From Christensenella sp. UBA1685 (lineage in GTDB: Bacteria > Bacillota > Clostridia > Christensenellales > CAG-138), in assembly GCA_002320595.1 (NCBI GenBank), contig DCKB01000003.1, positions 17,185 through 81,184 of the forward strand: a stretch of DNA of 64,000 nt. Direction: 5' to 3'. Below are positions 34,333 to 43,473 of the stretch, piece by piece. The position numbers were made by a program, and so were the translations under genes. The notes below the pieces were generated by a model, which was not told where the DNA came from, did no database searches, and saw nothing but the letters and a program-made list of their open reading frames with translations. Each line of letters opens with the position of its first letter. Position 1 is the stretch's first letter.

Positions 34333-37182
34333 TTATTCTTTGATCCGTTCCTCGCTTGCCCGCTCCAAAATGGGTTTTAAGTATTGGCCGGTATAGCTTC
34401 CCGCAACCGCTGCAACTTCTTCCGGTGTGCCTGTCGCAACGACCGTACCGCCGCGATTTCCGCCTTCCGGACCAAGGTCAATAATGTAATCCGCCGTTTT
34501 GATCACATCAAGGTTATGCTCAATTACGAGTACGCTGCTGCCGCCCCCGCAAAGGCGCTGCAGAATCTCCAGCAAGCGCTTAACATCCGCCACATGCAGG
34601 CCGGTGGTCGGTTCGTCCAACACATACAGCGTGCGTCCCGTGTCCTTGCGGGAAAGCTCCGTCGCAAGCTTTACGCGCTGTGCTTCCCCGCCCGAAAGCG
34701 TTGTGGAAGGCTGTCCAAGTCTCACATAACCTAAGCCAACGTCGTAAAGCGTTTGCAGTTTCTTTGCAAGGCGCGGCAGCGGCGCAAAAAATTCAAGCGC
34801 TTCTTCGACCGTCATGTCCAGCACATCCGCAATGGATTTTCCTTTGTAGCGCACCTCCAGCGTTTCTCGGTTGTAGCGCTTGCCGCGGCACACTTCACAA
34901 GGCACGTAAATGTCCGGCAGGAAGTGCATTTCAATCTTGATGATGCCGTCGCCCCGGCAGGCTTCGCACCGTCCGCCCTTCACATTAAAGCTGAAGCGGC
35001 CGTTGTTATAACCGCGCATACGCGCATCCGGCGTTTGTGCGTACACTTCCCGGATCAGATCGAACAGGCCGGTATATGTGGCGGGATTGCTGCGCGGCGT
35101 CCGCCCGATGGGCGATTGATCAATATCAATGATCTTGTCAAGCTGTTCAATGCCAAGGATCTCGTCATAATCCAGCGAACGCGTCCGCGCGCCGTTGAGT
35201 TCACGCAGGAGGGTTTTCTTTACGATCTCGTTCACAAGGCTGGACTTGCCGCTGCCCGACACGCCCGTTACGCAGGTAAAGATACCAAGCGGAATATCCA
35301 CATCGATATTTTTGAGGTTGTTCGCCCGCGCGCCGCGCACGCGGAGGTATTTCCCGCCGCAATCGCGCCGCGTCTGCGGTACCTCGATGCGCTGCACGCC
35401 CGTGAGAAATTGACCGGTGATGGATTCCGGCGTTTGCATGACGTCTTCCAGCGTGCCTTTTGCAACAACATGCCCGCCGTGTTCGCCCGCTCCGGGGCCA
35501 ATATCCACAATATAGTCCGCCGCACGGATCGTATCTTCATCGTGTTCAACCACAATGAGCGTATTTCCAAGATCGCGCATTCCCTGAAGCGTTGCGAGCA
35601 GGCGCGCGTTATCCCGCTGGTGCAGGCCGATGCTCGGTTCGTCAAGGATATACAGCACGCCCACAAGGCCGGAGCCGATCTGCGTGGCCAAGCGGATGCG
35701 CTGTGCTTCGCCGCCGGAAAGCGTTGCAGCCGCGCGGGAAAGCGTCAGGTAATCAAGCCCCACATTCACAAGAAAGCCTAACCGCGCGTCAATCTCCCGA
35801 AAGATCTGTTCGCCGATCATGCGCTGTTGCTCGGAAAGCGCAAGCGAGCGCAGAAACGTGCGCGCGTCGAGCACGGTCATTTCGCTGACTTCCGCGATGG
35901 ATTTGCCCCCCACCGTCACGGCGAGGCTTTCCGGGCGCAGGCGTTTGCCGCAGCAATCCGGGCAGGGTATGTTGGACATATATGCCTCATATTCCTGCTT
36001 CATGCCTTCGGACTGCGTTTCGCGATACCGCCGCTCCAGATTGTTGCAAATGCCTTCAAACGGGGAATCGAACGTGCCGCTGCCGAATTCTTTCTTGTAT
36101 TCAATGTGCAGGCGTTCTTTGCCTGTTCCGTACAAAATCGCCTGCTTTGCCGCATGCGGCAGCTCCGCGAACGGCGTTTCCAGCGAAAAGCCATACTTTT
36201 CCGCAAGCGCCGTGAAGTACATTCCCGCGATGGATTCCTTATTCGCGCTCTGCCAGCCGCTCACCGAAATTGCGCCTTTTGCAAGTGAAAGACTTTCATC
36301 CGGCACAACGAGCGCCGGGTCGATCTTCATCATCGTGCCAAGGCCGGAACACGTTGGGCATGCGCCGAACGGATTGTTGAAGGAGAACATGCGCGGCGTC
36401 AGTTCTTCGAGGCTTACGCCACAATCCGGGCAGGCATAATTCTGGGAAAACAGCAGCTCTTCCTTCTCCACCACATCCACCTTCACAAGGCCGCCGCCAA
36501 AGGCAAAGGCAGTTTCCAAAGAATCGTTGAGCCGGCCCTCCGCTCCAGGGCGGATCACGAGCCTGTCCACTACGACGTCGATTGTGTGCTTAAGCTTTTT
36601 GTCAAGCGGCGGCACATTGCCGATGTCGTAAACCGTGCCATCCACGCGCACGCGCACGTAGCCTTCTTTGCGGATGCTTTCGAGAAGCTTTGCGTGCTCG
36701 CCCTTGCGTCCGCGCACAGCCGGTGCAATGACCTGCACGCGCGTCCCTTCTCCAAGCGCCATCACCTGATCGACCACCTGATCAATGCTTTGCCGCTCAA
36801 TGGGCCTGCCGCATTTCGGACAGTGCGGAATGCCGATGCGCGCATACAGCAGGCGCAGATAATCGTGGACCTCCGTGACCGTGCCTACCGTGGAGCGCGG
36901 GTTGTTCGAGGTGCTTTTTTGGTCGATCGAAATTGCCGGGGAAAGCCCTTCGATGGTATCGACATCCGGCTTTTCCATCTGCCCCAAAAACTGGCGTGCA
37001 TATGACGAAAGCGATTCCACATACCGCCGCTGCCCTTCCGCATAGATGGTGTCAAACGCAAGGGATGATTTTCCGGAGCCGGAAAGCCCGGTAAACACAA
37101 TAAGTTGATCGCGCGGGAGCGTAATGTCCACATTTTTGAGGTTATGTTCCCGCGCGCCTTTAATCACAAGCGCGTCTTTCAT
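34333..37182 (-). CDS. uvrA: Excinuclease ABC subunit A
   Basis: A 949-residue DNA-damage sensor with two ABC modules: GLSGSGKSSLAFDTIYAEG near residue 32 and GVSGSGKSSLVNEIV near residue 640, plus signature loops ATLSGGEAQRIRLATQ and TTLSGGEAQRVKLATE. Zinc knuckles CPDCG/CPTC and CEACRGDG/CEVCRGKR are intact. It loads UvrB onto damaged DNA in nucleotide excision repair. GAGGAAAG precedes the ATG. It lies 53 bases after uvrB in the usual BA order. uvrC is not in the window. Confidence 0.98.
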   Translation of the reverse strand: MKDALVIKGAREHNLKNVDITLPRDQLIVFTGLSGSGKSSLAFDTIYAEGQRRYVESLSSYARQFLGQMEKPDVDTIEGLSPAISIDQKSTSNNPRSTVGTVTEVHDYLRLLYARIGIPHCPKCGRPIERQSIDQVVDQVMALGEGTRVQVIAPAVRGRKGEHAKLLESIRKEGYVRVRVDGTVYDIGNVPPLDKKLKHTIDVVVDRLVIRPGAEGRLNDSLETAFAFGGGLVKVDVVEKEELLFSQNYACPDCGVSLEELTPRMFSFNNPFGACPTCSGLGTMMKIDPALVVPDESLSLAKGAISVSGWQSANKESIAGMYFTALAEKYGFSLETPFAELPHAAKQAILYGTGKERLHIEYKKEFGSGTFDSPFEGICNNLERRYRETQSEGMKQEYEAYMSNIPCPDCCGKRLRPESLAVTVGGKSIAEVSEMTVLDARTFLRSLALSEQQRMIGEQIFREIDARLGFLVNVGLDYLTLSRAAATLSGGEAQRIRLATQIGSGLVGVLYILDEPSIGLHQRDNARLLATLQGMRDLGNTLIVVEHDEDTIRAADYIVDIGPGAGEHGGHVVAKGTLEDVMQTPESITGQFLTGVQRIEVPQTRRDCGGKYLRVRGARANNLKNIDVDIPLGIFTCVTGVSGSGKSSLVNEIVKKTLLRELNGARTRSLDYDEILGIEQLDKIIDIDQSPIGRTPRSNPATYTGLFDLIREVYAQTPDARMRGYNNGRFSFNVKGGRCEACRGDGIIKIEMHFLPDIYVPCEVCRGKRYNRETLEVRYKGKSIADVLDMTVEEALEFFAPLPRLAKKLQTLYDVGLGYVRLGQPSTTLSGGEAQRVKLATELSRKDTGRTLYVLDEPTTGLHVADVKRLLEILQRLCGGGSSVLVIEHNLDVIKTADYIIDLGPEGGNRGGTVVATGTPEEVAAVAGSYTGQYLKPILERASEERIKE

Positions 37183-37235
37183 ATCAATCTTTCCTCTGTC
37201 TATTGCAAAAATCGTCTCTTCTCACCGCAGGCCAC

Positions 37236-39269
37236 TTATTTCTTGGGCGACTTGCGCGCTCTGCCGCGCGCCTTCTTTGCGCTGCCCGGCGTGCCGGGCG
37301 CAGGCTTTTTGACGGCAGCGCCGTCGCCTGTGAGCGCAAACAGCTCATCGCGCAGCTTGGCCGCAGCCTCGAAGTCCAGCTCTGCCGCAGCCTGGCGCAT
37401 CTGCGTGCGCAGGATTTCAATGCGTTCCTGACGTTCTGCTTCCGTCATGCCGCCTTCGTCCTGTTTCGCCTTGCGTGAAATTTCCAGCACGTTATGCACG
37501 GCTTTTTTCACGCTCCGGGGCGTGATGTTGTGTTCGATGTTGAACGCCTGCTGTTTTTCACGGCGGCGGTTGGTTTCTTCAATCGCGCGGCGCATGGAAT
37601 CGGTGATCTCATCCGCATACATAATAACCCGTCCGTCTACATTGCGCGCAGCGCGGCCCACGGTCTGGATGAGCGAAGTCGTGGAACGCAAAAAGCCTTC
37701 CTTATCCGCGTCCAAAATCGCCACGAGGCCGACCTCCGGCAGGTCAAGCCCTTCGCGCAGCAGGTTGATGCCCACAAGCACATCAAACTCGCCCAGGCGA
37801 AGATCCCGGATGATCTCCATACGTTCGATTGTTTCAATGTCGGAATGCATATAACGCACGCGCACGCCCATGGAGTCCAAATATTCCGTAAGCGTTTCCG
37901 CCATGCGTTTTGTAAGCGTGGTGGCAAGCGTGCGGTATCCGCGCGCCGCCATCTGCTTCACCTCGCTCAAAAGATCGTCAATCTGGCCTTTTACGGGGCG
38001 CACGCTGATCTCCGGGTCAATCAGGCCTGTTGGGCGGATGATCTGCTCCACCGTCTGGCTGGAAAGCCCCAGTTCATACTCCCCGGGCGTGGCAGAAACG
38101 CAGATCAGCTGGTTGATGCGCTTGCTGAACTCTTCAAAACGCAGCGGCCGGTTATCGAACGCCGCAGGCAGGCGAAAGCCGTATTCCACCAGGTTTTCCT
38201 TACGGGAACGATCCCCGCTGTACATTCCACGCACCTGCGGCAGCGTCACGTGGGATTCATCCACAATCATGAGGAAATCCTTGGGAAAATAATCAAGCAG
38301 CGTAAACGGCGGCTGCCCGGGTTTGCGTCCGTCAAAATAGCGGGAATAGTTCTCAATGCCCTGGCAATAGCCTATTTCGCGCATCATTTCGATGTCGTAC
38401 AGCGTTCGCTGTTCAATGCGCTGTGCCTCAAGAAGCTTGTCCACAGCCTTAAACTCGTCTACGCGCTTCCAAAGGTCGTTTTCAATCTCCCCGATTGCCG
38501 TCTCCAGCTTTTCCTTGCCGGTTGCATAATGCGATGCGGGGAACACGGCAACATGCGCGCGCTGAAGCAAAATCTCTCCGGTAAGCGGATTCACCTCGCT
38601 GATGCGCTCGATTTCATCCCCAAAAAATTCTACGCGCAGCACCCTGTCCGACCAGTTCACGGGGAAGATGTCCAGCACGTCCCCTTTGGCACGAAACGTC
38701 CCGCGTGAAAAATCGATCTCGTTGCGTTGGTATTGGATGTCTACAAGCCTGCGGATCACCTCATCCCGCTCGATCCGCATGCCCTCGCGCAGGGAAATCG
38801 AAAGCTTCAGGTATTCTTCCGGGTCTCCTAGAGCGTAAATACACGAAACAGAAGCCACAATAATCACATCCCGCCGCTCGTTCAGGGCGCAGGTGGCGCT
38901 GTGGCGCAGTTTGTCGATTTCATCGTTGACTGTGGAAACTTTTTCGATATACGTATCCGAGGAGGCAATATACGCCTCCGGCTGATAATAGTCGTAATAG
39001 GAGACAAAATATTCAACCGCGCTGCCGGGAAAGAATTCCCGAAGCTCAGAGCAAAGCTGAGCGGCAAGCGTTTTGTTGTGCGCAATGACGAGCGTGGGCT
39101 TCTGCACACGTTCGATCACTTTTGCCATGGTAAAGGTTTTGCCGCTGCCGGTCACGCCCAGCAGCACCTGTGTTTTGTCGCCGCGCAGCACACCCGCCGC
39201 AAGCTTTTCTATGGCCTGCGGCTGATCGCCCTGCGGTTCAAACGGCGACACCACCTTGAATTCGTTCAT
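37236..39269 (-). CDS. uvrB: Excinuclease ABC subunit B
   Basis: A 677-residue helicase-like UvrB. The Walker A GVTGSGKTFTMAKVI is near residue 38, the DNA-hairpin motif YYDYYQPEAYI near residue 92, with helicase motifs to IQTVGRAARNVDGRVIMYAD and the C-terminal UVR domain (LRTQMRQAAAELDFEAAAKL). It carries an extra basic tail (KKPAPGTPGSAKKARGRARK) beyond the usual end. An extended -10 (TGG-TAGAAT, 39309-39314) about 40 bases upstream may be the promoter; no clear LexA box was found. Confidence 0.98.
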   Translation of the reverse strand: MNEFKVVSPFEPQGDQPQAIEKLAAGVLRGDKTQVLLGVTGSGKTFTMAKVIERVQKPTLVIAHNKTLAAQLCSELREFFPGSAVEYFVSYYDYYQPEAYIASSDTYIEKVSTVNDEIDKLRHSATCALNERRDVIIVASVSCIYALGDPEEYLKLSISLREGMRIERDEVIRRLVDIQYQRNEIDFSRGTFRAKGDVLDIFPVNWSDRVLRVEFFGDEIERISEVNPLTGEILLQRAHVAVFPASHYATGKEKLETAIGEIENDLWKRVDEFKAVDKLLEAQRIEQRTLYDIEMMREIGYCQGIENYSRYFDGRKPGQPPFTLLDYFPKDFLMIVDESHVTLPQVRGMYSGDRSRKENLVEYGFRLPAAFDNRPLRFEEFSKRINQLICVSATPGEYELGLSSQTVEQIIRPTGLIDPEISVRPVKGQIDDLLSEVKQMAARGYRTLATTLTKRMAETLTEYLDSMGVRVRYMHSDIETIERMEIIRDLRLGEFDVLVGINLLREGLDLPEVGLVAILDADKEGFLRSTTSLIQTVGRAARNVDGRVIMYADEITDSMRRAIEETNRRREKQQAFNIEHNITPRSVKKAVHNVLEISRKAKQDEGGMTEAERQERIEILRTQMRQAAAELDFEAAAKLRDELFALTGDGAAVKKPAPGTPGSAKKARGRARKSPKK

Positions 39270-39488
39270 ACTGTCCGTTCCGTCTTTCCTCAATACGCGC
39301 CTCGTCTTATTCTACCAAATAACACGCGGAAAGAAAACTCCGCACGTACATTTTCCCGATATTTTGTTTTGGTATTTCGTGGTTTCAGTGTGCGGAAGCA
39401 ATTGGCGAGGCTTCCAAGCATCTCATATTGTGCATCCCGGCAGCAAAATGATAGCATGTATATACACTGATTTAGGATGTGAAACAAT

Positions 39489-39662
39489 ATGGATGCCCTT
39501 TTTCTTCTCTATGTCGGCGCGATCCCCGTTGTGCCCTTGATCGGCGCGGGAATTTTTAAACGCCGCAAGGATACCCGGCGGCGCAATGTGTGCTATGGGC
39601 TGTTCGCGCTGCAGCTGCTGCTAAGCATCGGCTGCGCGGCTGTGTATTTGCAGCAGCATTGA
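39489..39662 (+). CDS. Small two-helix membrane protein (57 residues)
   Basis: A short ORF on the plus strand between the divergent uvrB and convergent coaX genes. It encodes MDALFLLYVGAIPVVPLIGA, then a basic loop (FKRRKDTRRR), then a second hydrophobic helix (FALQLLLSIGCAAVYL). The hydrophobic-basic-hydrophobic layout predicts two membrane passes. The ribosome site (AGGA, ten bases before the ATG) is modest. It ends three bases before a GC-rich hairpin. No family is recognised. Confidence 0.5.
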   Translation: MDALFLLYVGAIPVVPLIGAGIFKRRKDTRRRNVCYGLFALQLLLSIGCAAVYLQQH

Positions 39663-39664
39663 AA

Positions 39665-39686
39665 CGGGGCGGTTTTCACCGCCCCG
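39665..39686. terminator. Hairpin between the small membrane ORF and coaX
   Basis: CGGGGCGGT pairs with ACCGCCCCG around a four-base loop. T-runs are short (GTTTCAAT on the minus strand), so it is a moderate terminator for coaX and for the small ORF. Confidence 0.55.
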
Positions 39687-39692
39687 CCAAAG

Positions 39693-40460
39693 TTACTTGT
39701 TCATACGGTAGATAAAGTTGAGGCCTTCAAGCGTAAGCGTCGGGTTAAGCACATCGATACAATCCGTTTCGGCAGCGATCATGGAGGACATACCGCCCGT
39801 TGCGACCACCGTGGGCGGTGCGCTCAGTTCCTTTTCCATCTGCCGCACGATGTTTTCCACAAACCCAACATACCCATTGATGATGCCGGACTGGATGCCA
39901 TCCTTCGTGTTTTTGCAAATGGCATGATCCGGCTTGATGTATTCGACCTTGTGCAGCATGGCTGCCTTTTCAACCAACGCATCCGTGGAAACGATGATGC
40001 CCGGCCCAATCGCGCCGCCGAGAAATGCGCCGTCCTCAGATACGACGGAAAATGTGGTTGCCGTACCGAAATCAATAATCACAACCGGGCCGCCATAGCT
40101 GCGGTACGCCGCAACGGCATTGCAGATGCGGTCCGCACCCAATAATTCAGGGTAATCATACCAGATATCCAGCCCTAGTTCCAGGGAAGAACTTACCATC
40201 ATCGGCTGTTGTCCGAAGAAATAAAGCTGGCACATGTGCTCGATGGTGTAGTTGATCGACGGCACAACCGAGGAGACGATGATGCCGCACACATCCCGCG
40301 TTGAAAGGCCGAGATGCCCGAAAAACGACTCCATCTGCACGCCCAGTTCATCCGAGGTGCGGTGAAGATCCGTCGTCATGCGCCAGGAATTGAGCAGCCT
40401 GCCGTCCTTATAAATGCCGGTTTTGATGTTCGTGTTGCCGATGTCCATCGCAAGGAGCAT
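39693..40460 (-). CDS. coaX: Type III pantothenate kinase
   Basis: A 255-residue CoaX of the ASKHA fold: DIGNTNIKTGIY near residue 6, LLGADRICNAVAAY and IDFGTATTFSVVSEDG are diagnostic. It phosphorylates pantothenate, the first step to coenzyme A, and is not inhibited by CoA, unlike type I. An ECF transporter S component lies just upstream and likely imports the substrate. Confidence 0.97.
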   Translation of the reverse strand: MLLAMDIGNTNIKTGIYKDGRLLNSWRMTTDLHRTSDELGVQMESFFGHLGLSTRDVCGIIVSSVVPSINYTIEHMCQLYFFGQQPMMVSSSLELGLDIWYDYPELLGADRICNAVAAYRSYGGPVVIIDFGTATTFSVVSEDGAFLGGAIGPGIIVSTDALVEKAAMLHKVEYIKPDHAICKNTKDGIQSGIINGYVGFVENIVRQMEKELSAPPTVVATGGMSSMIAAETDCIDVLNPTLTLEGLNFIYRMNK

Positions 40461-40496
40461 AATGATGTTCCCTCACTTATTTTTTACAGCAGTGGA

Positions 40497-41117
40497 TCAG
40501 GCGGTGCGCCGTTTCATGTAGCTTTGCAGCGCCTTGCCCGCCGCCGTGCAGATCAGAACTGCCGCCACGGCTTCAATTCCGCCGTTTACCAGGCCGGTCG
40601 TTGCAAAAAGAATCGCCGCCACCCCTGCGACATCCGTTCCGAACGCTTGCGCAACCAGCGGCGCCGCAAGCAGATACAGGATGCCAAGGAACAGCACGGT
40701 GTTGGTAAGCGAACCTGCGGCGGATGCCACCATCATGCCAAGCACGTTTTTCTTTGGGGTAAGCACGCGGTACAGGAGTGCGCTCACAAACCCGACAAGG
40801 ATGCGTGGAAGGAAGAGCACTGCAAGAACAAGAAGCAGATTGTACAGTCCAAAGCCCGTATCCGCTCCCAACATGATCATGGAAAGCGGTGTGGGAACCA
40901 GCAGAGCCCGCAGCAGGCTGGAAAGCCCGAAGAAAAACCCCAGAACCAAACCGCCGCGCAAGCCGAGGAAAAAGCTTCCGAGGATCACGGGGATGTGGAT
41001 CAGTGTAATTTCGATTGGTCCCGCGGTGATATACCCGATCGGAGTAAGCGCAAGCACAAAAATCATTCCGACAAACAGCGCGTAAAGAACCAGCGTATGA
41101 ACTTTATTGCGTTCCAT
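40497..41117 (-). CDS. ECF transporter S component, probably for pantothenate
   Basis: A 206-residue membrane protein with six hydrophobic segments and the S-component pattern AGPIEITLIHIPVILGSFFLG near the start. S components bind one vitamin and share the ECF energising module encoded elsewhere. Pantothenate is suggested by the 36-base distance from coaX and by the known PanT-coaX pairing in Bacillota; the substrate is inference. GGAGGG lies eight bases before the ATG. Confidence 0.85.
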   Translation of the reverse strand: MERNKVHTLVLYALFVGMIFVLALTPIGYITAGPIEITLIHIPVILGSFFLGLRGGLVLGFFFGLSSLLRALLVPTPLSMIMLGADTGFGLYNLLLVLAVLFLPRILVGFVSALLYRVLTPKKNVLGMMVASAAGSLTNTVLFLGILYLLAAPLVAQAFGTDVAGVAAILFATTGLVNGGIEAVAAVLICTAAGKALQSYMKRRTA

Positions 41118-41182
41118 TCTATCGCCCTCCTGCGAAGTGTTCTTCTGCAAACCGCTTTGTTACAGCCGTCCGCTGAAAGCAT

Positions 41183-41211
41183 ATTATACCTTTATTTTTG
41201 CGCACACGCAA
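41183..41211 (-). promoter_or_regulatory. Promoter for the ECF S component and coaX
   Basis: On the minus strand TTGCGT, 17 bases, then TATAAT, about 65 bases before the start codon. Confidence 0.78.
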
Positions 41212-41300
41212 CCCTGCGCGAGCGTTTTTCATGCCCATTTGCCAACCTGTTTCCGAAGTGTTAATTTTCTGTTTGTGCGCCTCTTCCTCCCACAATGCCC

Positions 41301-41330
41301 TTTACATCCCCCCTGCCGCGCGATTATAAT
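41301..41330 (+). promoter_or_regulatory. Promoter for the VanW gene
   Basis: TTTACA, 18 bases, then TATAAT, about 80 bases before the VanW start. It is divergent from the S-component promoter. Confidence 0.65.
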
Positions 41331-41411
41331 AGAACAGAAAGCGGCACGCTGCGCGCTCCCGCGACTGATTTCGAACAGAATTATTTTTAATATAATGAGG
41401 TAACCGGCAAA

Positions 41412-42986
41412 ATGGCTGAAATTGCAACCGAAAACAAAGCGCCTTCCAGCGGAAAAAAGCTGAAAGTCTGGCTGATTGTGCTCGCAGCCGTGCTCATCGT
41501 AGGCGGTGTCGTCCTTTTTCTCAAGATTAAAAGCGACAGGGATGAAGCTCTGCGCCAAAGCATCATCGGTTCCGGAACATTTCACCCCGGCATCACCGTT
41601 GCGGGCGTAGATGTTTCGGGCATGACGCCTGATGAAGCGGCGGAAGCGCTCAAAGAGGCTGAACAATCGTTGGTTCAGGATGTTTCGTTCCGCATAACCG
41701 ACGGCGAGCACACCTATACCTTCGATCAGCCTCATTTCGACATCGCGTTTGATACCGAGGCCATTTTGGCCGAAGCAATGGCGCTTGGCCGCGAGGGCGA
41801 TTTGGATTCATTGCAGGCTGAGCTTGCGGACATTGCGGAAAATGGGCGCAGCTTTGACCTTTCCTATACCGCCGTGCCGCGCGACGCAGGGAGCTTTGTT
41901 GCGGAAATGGCAGCCGAACTCGATATGCCCGCCACAGACGCGACATTCAGCGTAAAGCAGCTTGAATTGAACGAAGATACCGAAGCGCTTGATGTGGTGA
42001 ATATCGGTTTTACCGAAGAAGAGCTTGCCGCAGGTGCGGATTTGCGTGATAAACGTTTTGATTTCACTGAAGGCACAGAAGGCCGCTCCTTGGATCAGGG
42101 AGCGCTTGTGGCAGTTATCCGGGAACGTGCCGAAGCACGGGAATACGGCGAAATCACTTTCGAGCTTCAGCCGCTCTATCCCTCCGTTACCGTCGCCACG
42201 CTCAAGCAGTCCCTCGTGTTGCGTTCAAGCGCATGGACCAGCTACGCAAAGGGCAACTACGGCCGTGCAACCCGCGTTCACAACATGACGAAAGCCTGTG
42301 GGTTGATCTACGGCACGGTGCTGCAGCCGGGCGACGTTCTCTCCTGCAACGATCTGCTCGGACCCCGCTATGAAAAATATGGTTGGCAAATGGCCCCCGC
42401 AGTCATTGAAGGCGGTGCTGCCACAGAGGATCAGCCTGGCGGCGGCGTATGTCAGGTTTCCACGACGATGTATAACGCTGTGTTGATGGGAGATTATCAA
42501 ATCGTCTACCGCCAGGCGCATTCAAGCCGTCTGAGCTATGTGAAGGGCGGTCTGGATGCAACCATCAACACGGGCACAATTGATTTCAAGTGGAGCAACA
42601 ACACAGAGGCCCCGATTTACGTATTTACCTGGATCGACAAAAATGAAAAGAAAATCTGGTGCGAGATTTACGGTCTTCCGTTCTCCGGTGATTTTGACGA
42701 AATTGAGCTGTATTCCGACGAGCAGGAACCGATCCAGCCCACCGCGGACGAATTCATCCCCAACGCTTCCCTCACCTACCCCTACTGGATGGTAAAGAAT
42801 GCGGCCAAGAAAGGCTATGTTTACGATACCTATAAGATTTACAAAATGGCGGGTGCAGAGGTGCGCCGTGAAAAGATAACCACAACAACGTATAAGATGC
42901 ATCCAAACCGCTATTTTGTCTGGCCGGGCTATGTTCCGGGCACTCCGCTGCTTCCGGGATACAAATTGACTCCAGTCGTCGAATAA
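41412..42986 (+). CDS. VanW family cell-wall-associated protein
   Basis: A 524-residue membrane-anchored protein: one N-terminal membrane helix (residues 18-38), a peptidoglycan-binding_4-like region (FHPGITVAGVDVSGMTPDEA), then the VanW core with VHNMTKACGLIYGTVLQPGDV, EGGAATEDQPGGGVCQVSTT and AHSSRLSYVKGGLDATI, and a C-terminal beta domain. VanW proteins accompany some vancomycin-resistance clusters, but most, like this one, are chromosomal with unknown function at the cell wall. No van genes are nearby. GAGGT precedes the ATG. Confidence 0.92.
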   Translation: MAEIATENKAPSSGKKLKVWLIVLAAVLIVGGVVLFLKIKSDRDEALRQSIIGSGTFHPGITVAGVDVSGMTPDEAAEALKEAEQSLVQDVSFRITDGEHTYTFDQPHFDIAFDTEAILAEAMALGREGDLDSLQAELADIAENGRSFDLSYTAVPRDAGSFVAEMAAELDMPATDATFSVKQLELNEDTEALDVVNIGFTEEELAAGADLRDKRFDFTEGTEGRSLDQGALVAVIRERAEAREYGEITFELQPLYPSVTVATLKQSLVLRSSAWTSYAKGNYGRATRVHNMTKACGLIYGTVLQPGDVLSCNDLLGPRYEKYGWQMAPAVIEGGAATEDQPGGGVCQVSTTMYNAVLMGDYQIVYRQAHSSRLSYVKGGLDATINTGTIDFKWSNNTEAPIYVFTWIDKNEKKIWCEIYGLPFSGDFDEIELYSDEQEPIQPTADEFIPNASLTYPYWMVKNAAKKGYVYDTYKIYKMAGAEVRREKITTTTYKMHPNRYFVWPGYVPGTPLLPGYKLTPVVE

Positions 42987-42994
42987 GGCACTGC

Positions 42995-43024
42995 AAAACG
43001 GGACATTTCAGTCCCGTTTTTTTT
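42995..43024 (+). terminator. Terminator after the VanW gene
   Basis: AAAACGGGAC pairs with GTCCCGTTTT around a six-base loop and runs into eight T. Confidence 0.92.
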
Positions 43025-43051
43025 GTCAATTTATTTCGGATGTGCTATAAT
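43023..43051 (+). promoter_or_regulatory. Promoter for the YegP-like gene
   Basis: TTGTCA, 17 bases, then TGC-TATAAT, an extended -10. The -35 begins in the T-run of the preceding terminator, a very compact arrangement. Confidence 0.78.
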
Positions 43052-43092
43052 ATTGAAAACCACCTTAAAATCAACAGAAAGCAGGTGCACTC

Positions 43093-43467
43093 ATGGGAAA
43101 ATTCCTTGTAAAGCAAACAAAATCCGGCTTTAAGTTCGACCTTAAGGCCGGCAATGGCGAAACCATTGCAACCTCTGAAGTTTACACTACCGAAGCTGCA
43201 TGTATGAACGGTGTGGAGAGCGTGCGCAAGAACGCACCCGCCGCAAATGTTGAGGATCAAACCGTAGAAGGCTTCACGGCAGCCACCCATCCAAAATTTG
43301 AGGTATATGCGGACAAGGCGGGTGAATTCCGCTTCCGTCTGAAGGCGCGCAACGGCGAGATCATCGCGGTTTCGGAAGGTTACAAAGCAAAGGCCAGTTG
43401 CCAGAACGGTATCGAGAGCGTGCGCAAGAACGCCTCTGATGCAGAGGTTATAAAGGAAGAGGCGTAA
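43093..43467 (+). CDS. YegP family protein (two DUF1508 repeats)
   Basis: A 124-residue protein made of two similar halves, each with the pattern F-x-F-x-L-K-A-x-N-G-E (FKFDLKAGNGETIATSE and FRFRLKARNGEIIAVSE), then a helix ending NGVESVRKNA or NGIESVRKNA. This is the DUF1508/YegP tandem repeat. The structure is a small symmetric alpha/beta fold; function unknown. It is followed after six bases by a small helical protein gene. Confidence 0.93.
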   Translation: MGKFLVKQTKSGFKFDLKAGNGETIATSEVYTTEAACMNGVESVRKNAPAANVEDQTVEGFTAATHPKFEVYADKAGEFRFRLKARNGEIIAVSEGYKAKASCQNGIESVRKNASDAEVIKEEA

Positions 43468-43473
43468 CACGAA

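Noticed and set aside
39270..39400. LexA/DinR operator upstream of uvrB
   Set aside because: No GAAC-N4-GTTC type site was seen near the promoter.
41412..42986. VanW gene as a vancomycin-resistance marker
   Set aside because: No vanA/vanB-type ligase, vanX or vanY in the window; VanW-family proteins are common chromosomal genes in Clostridia.
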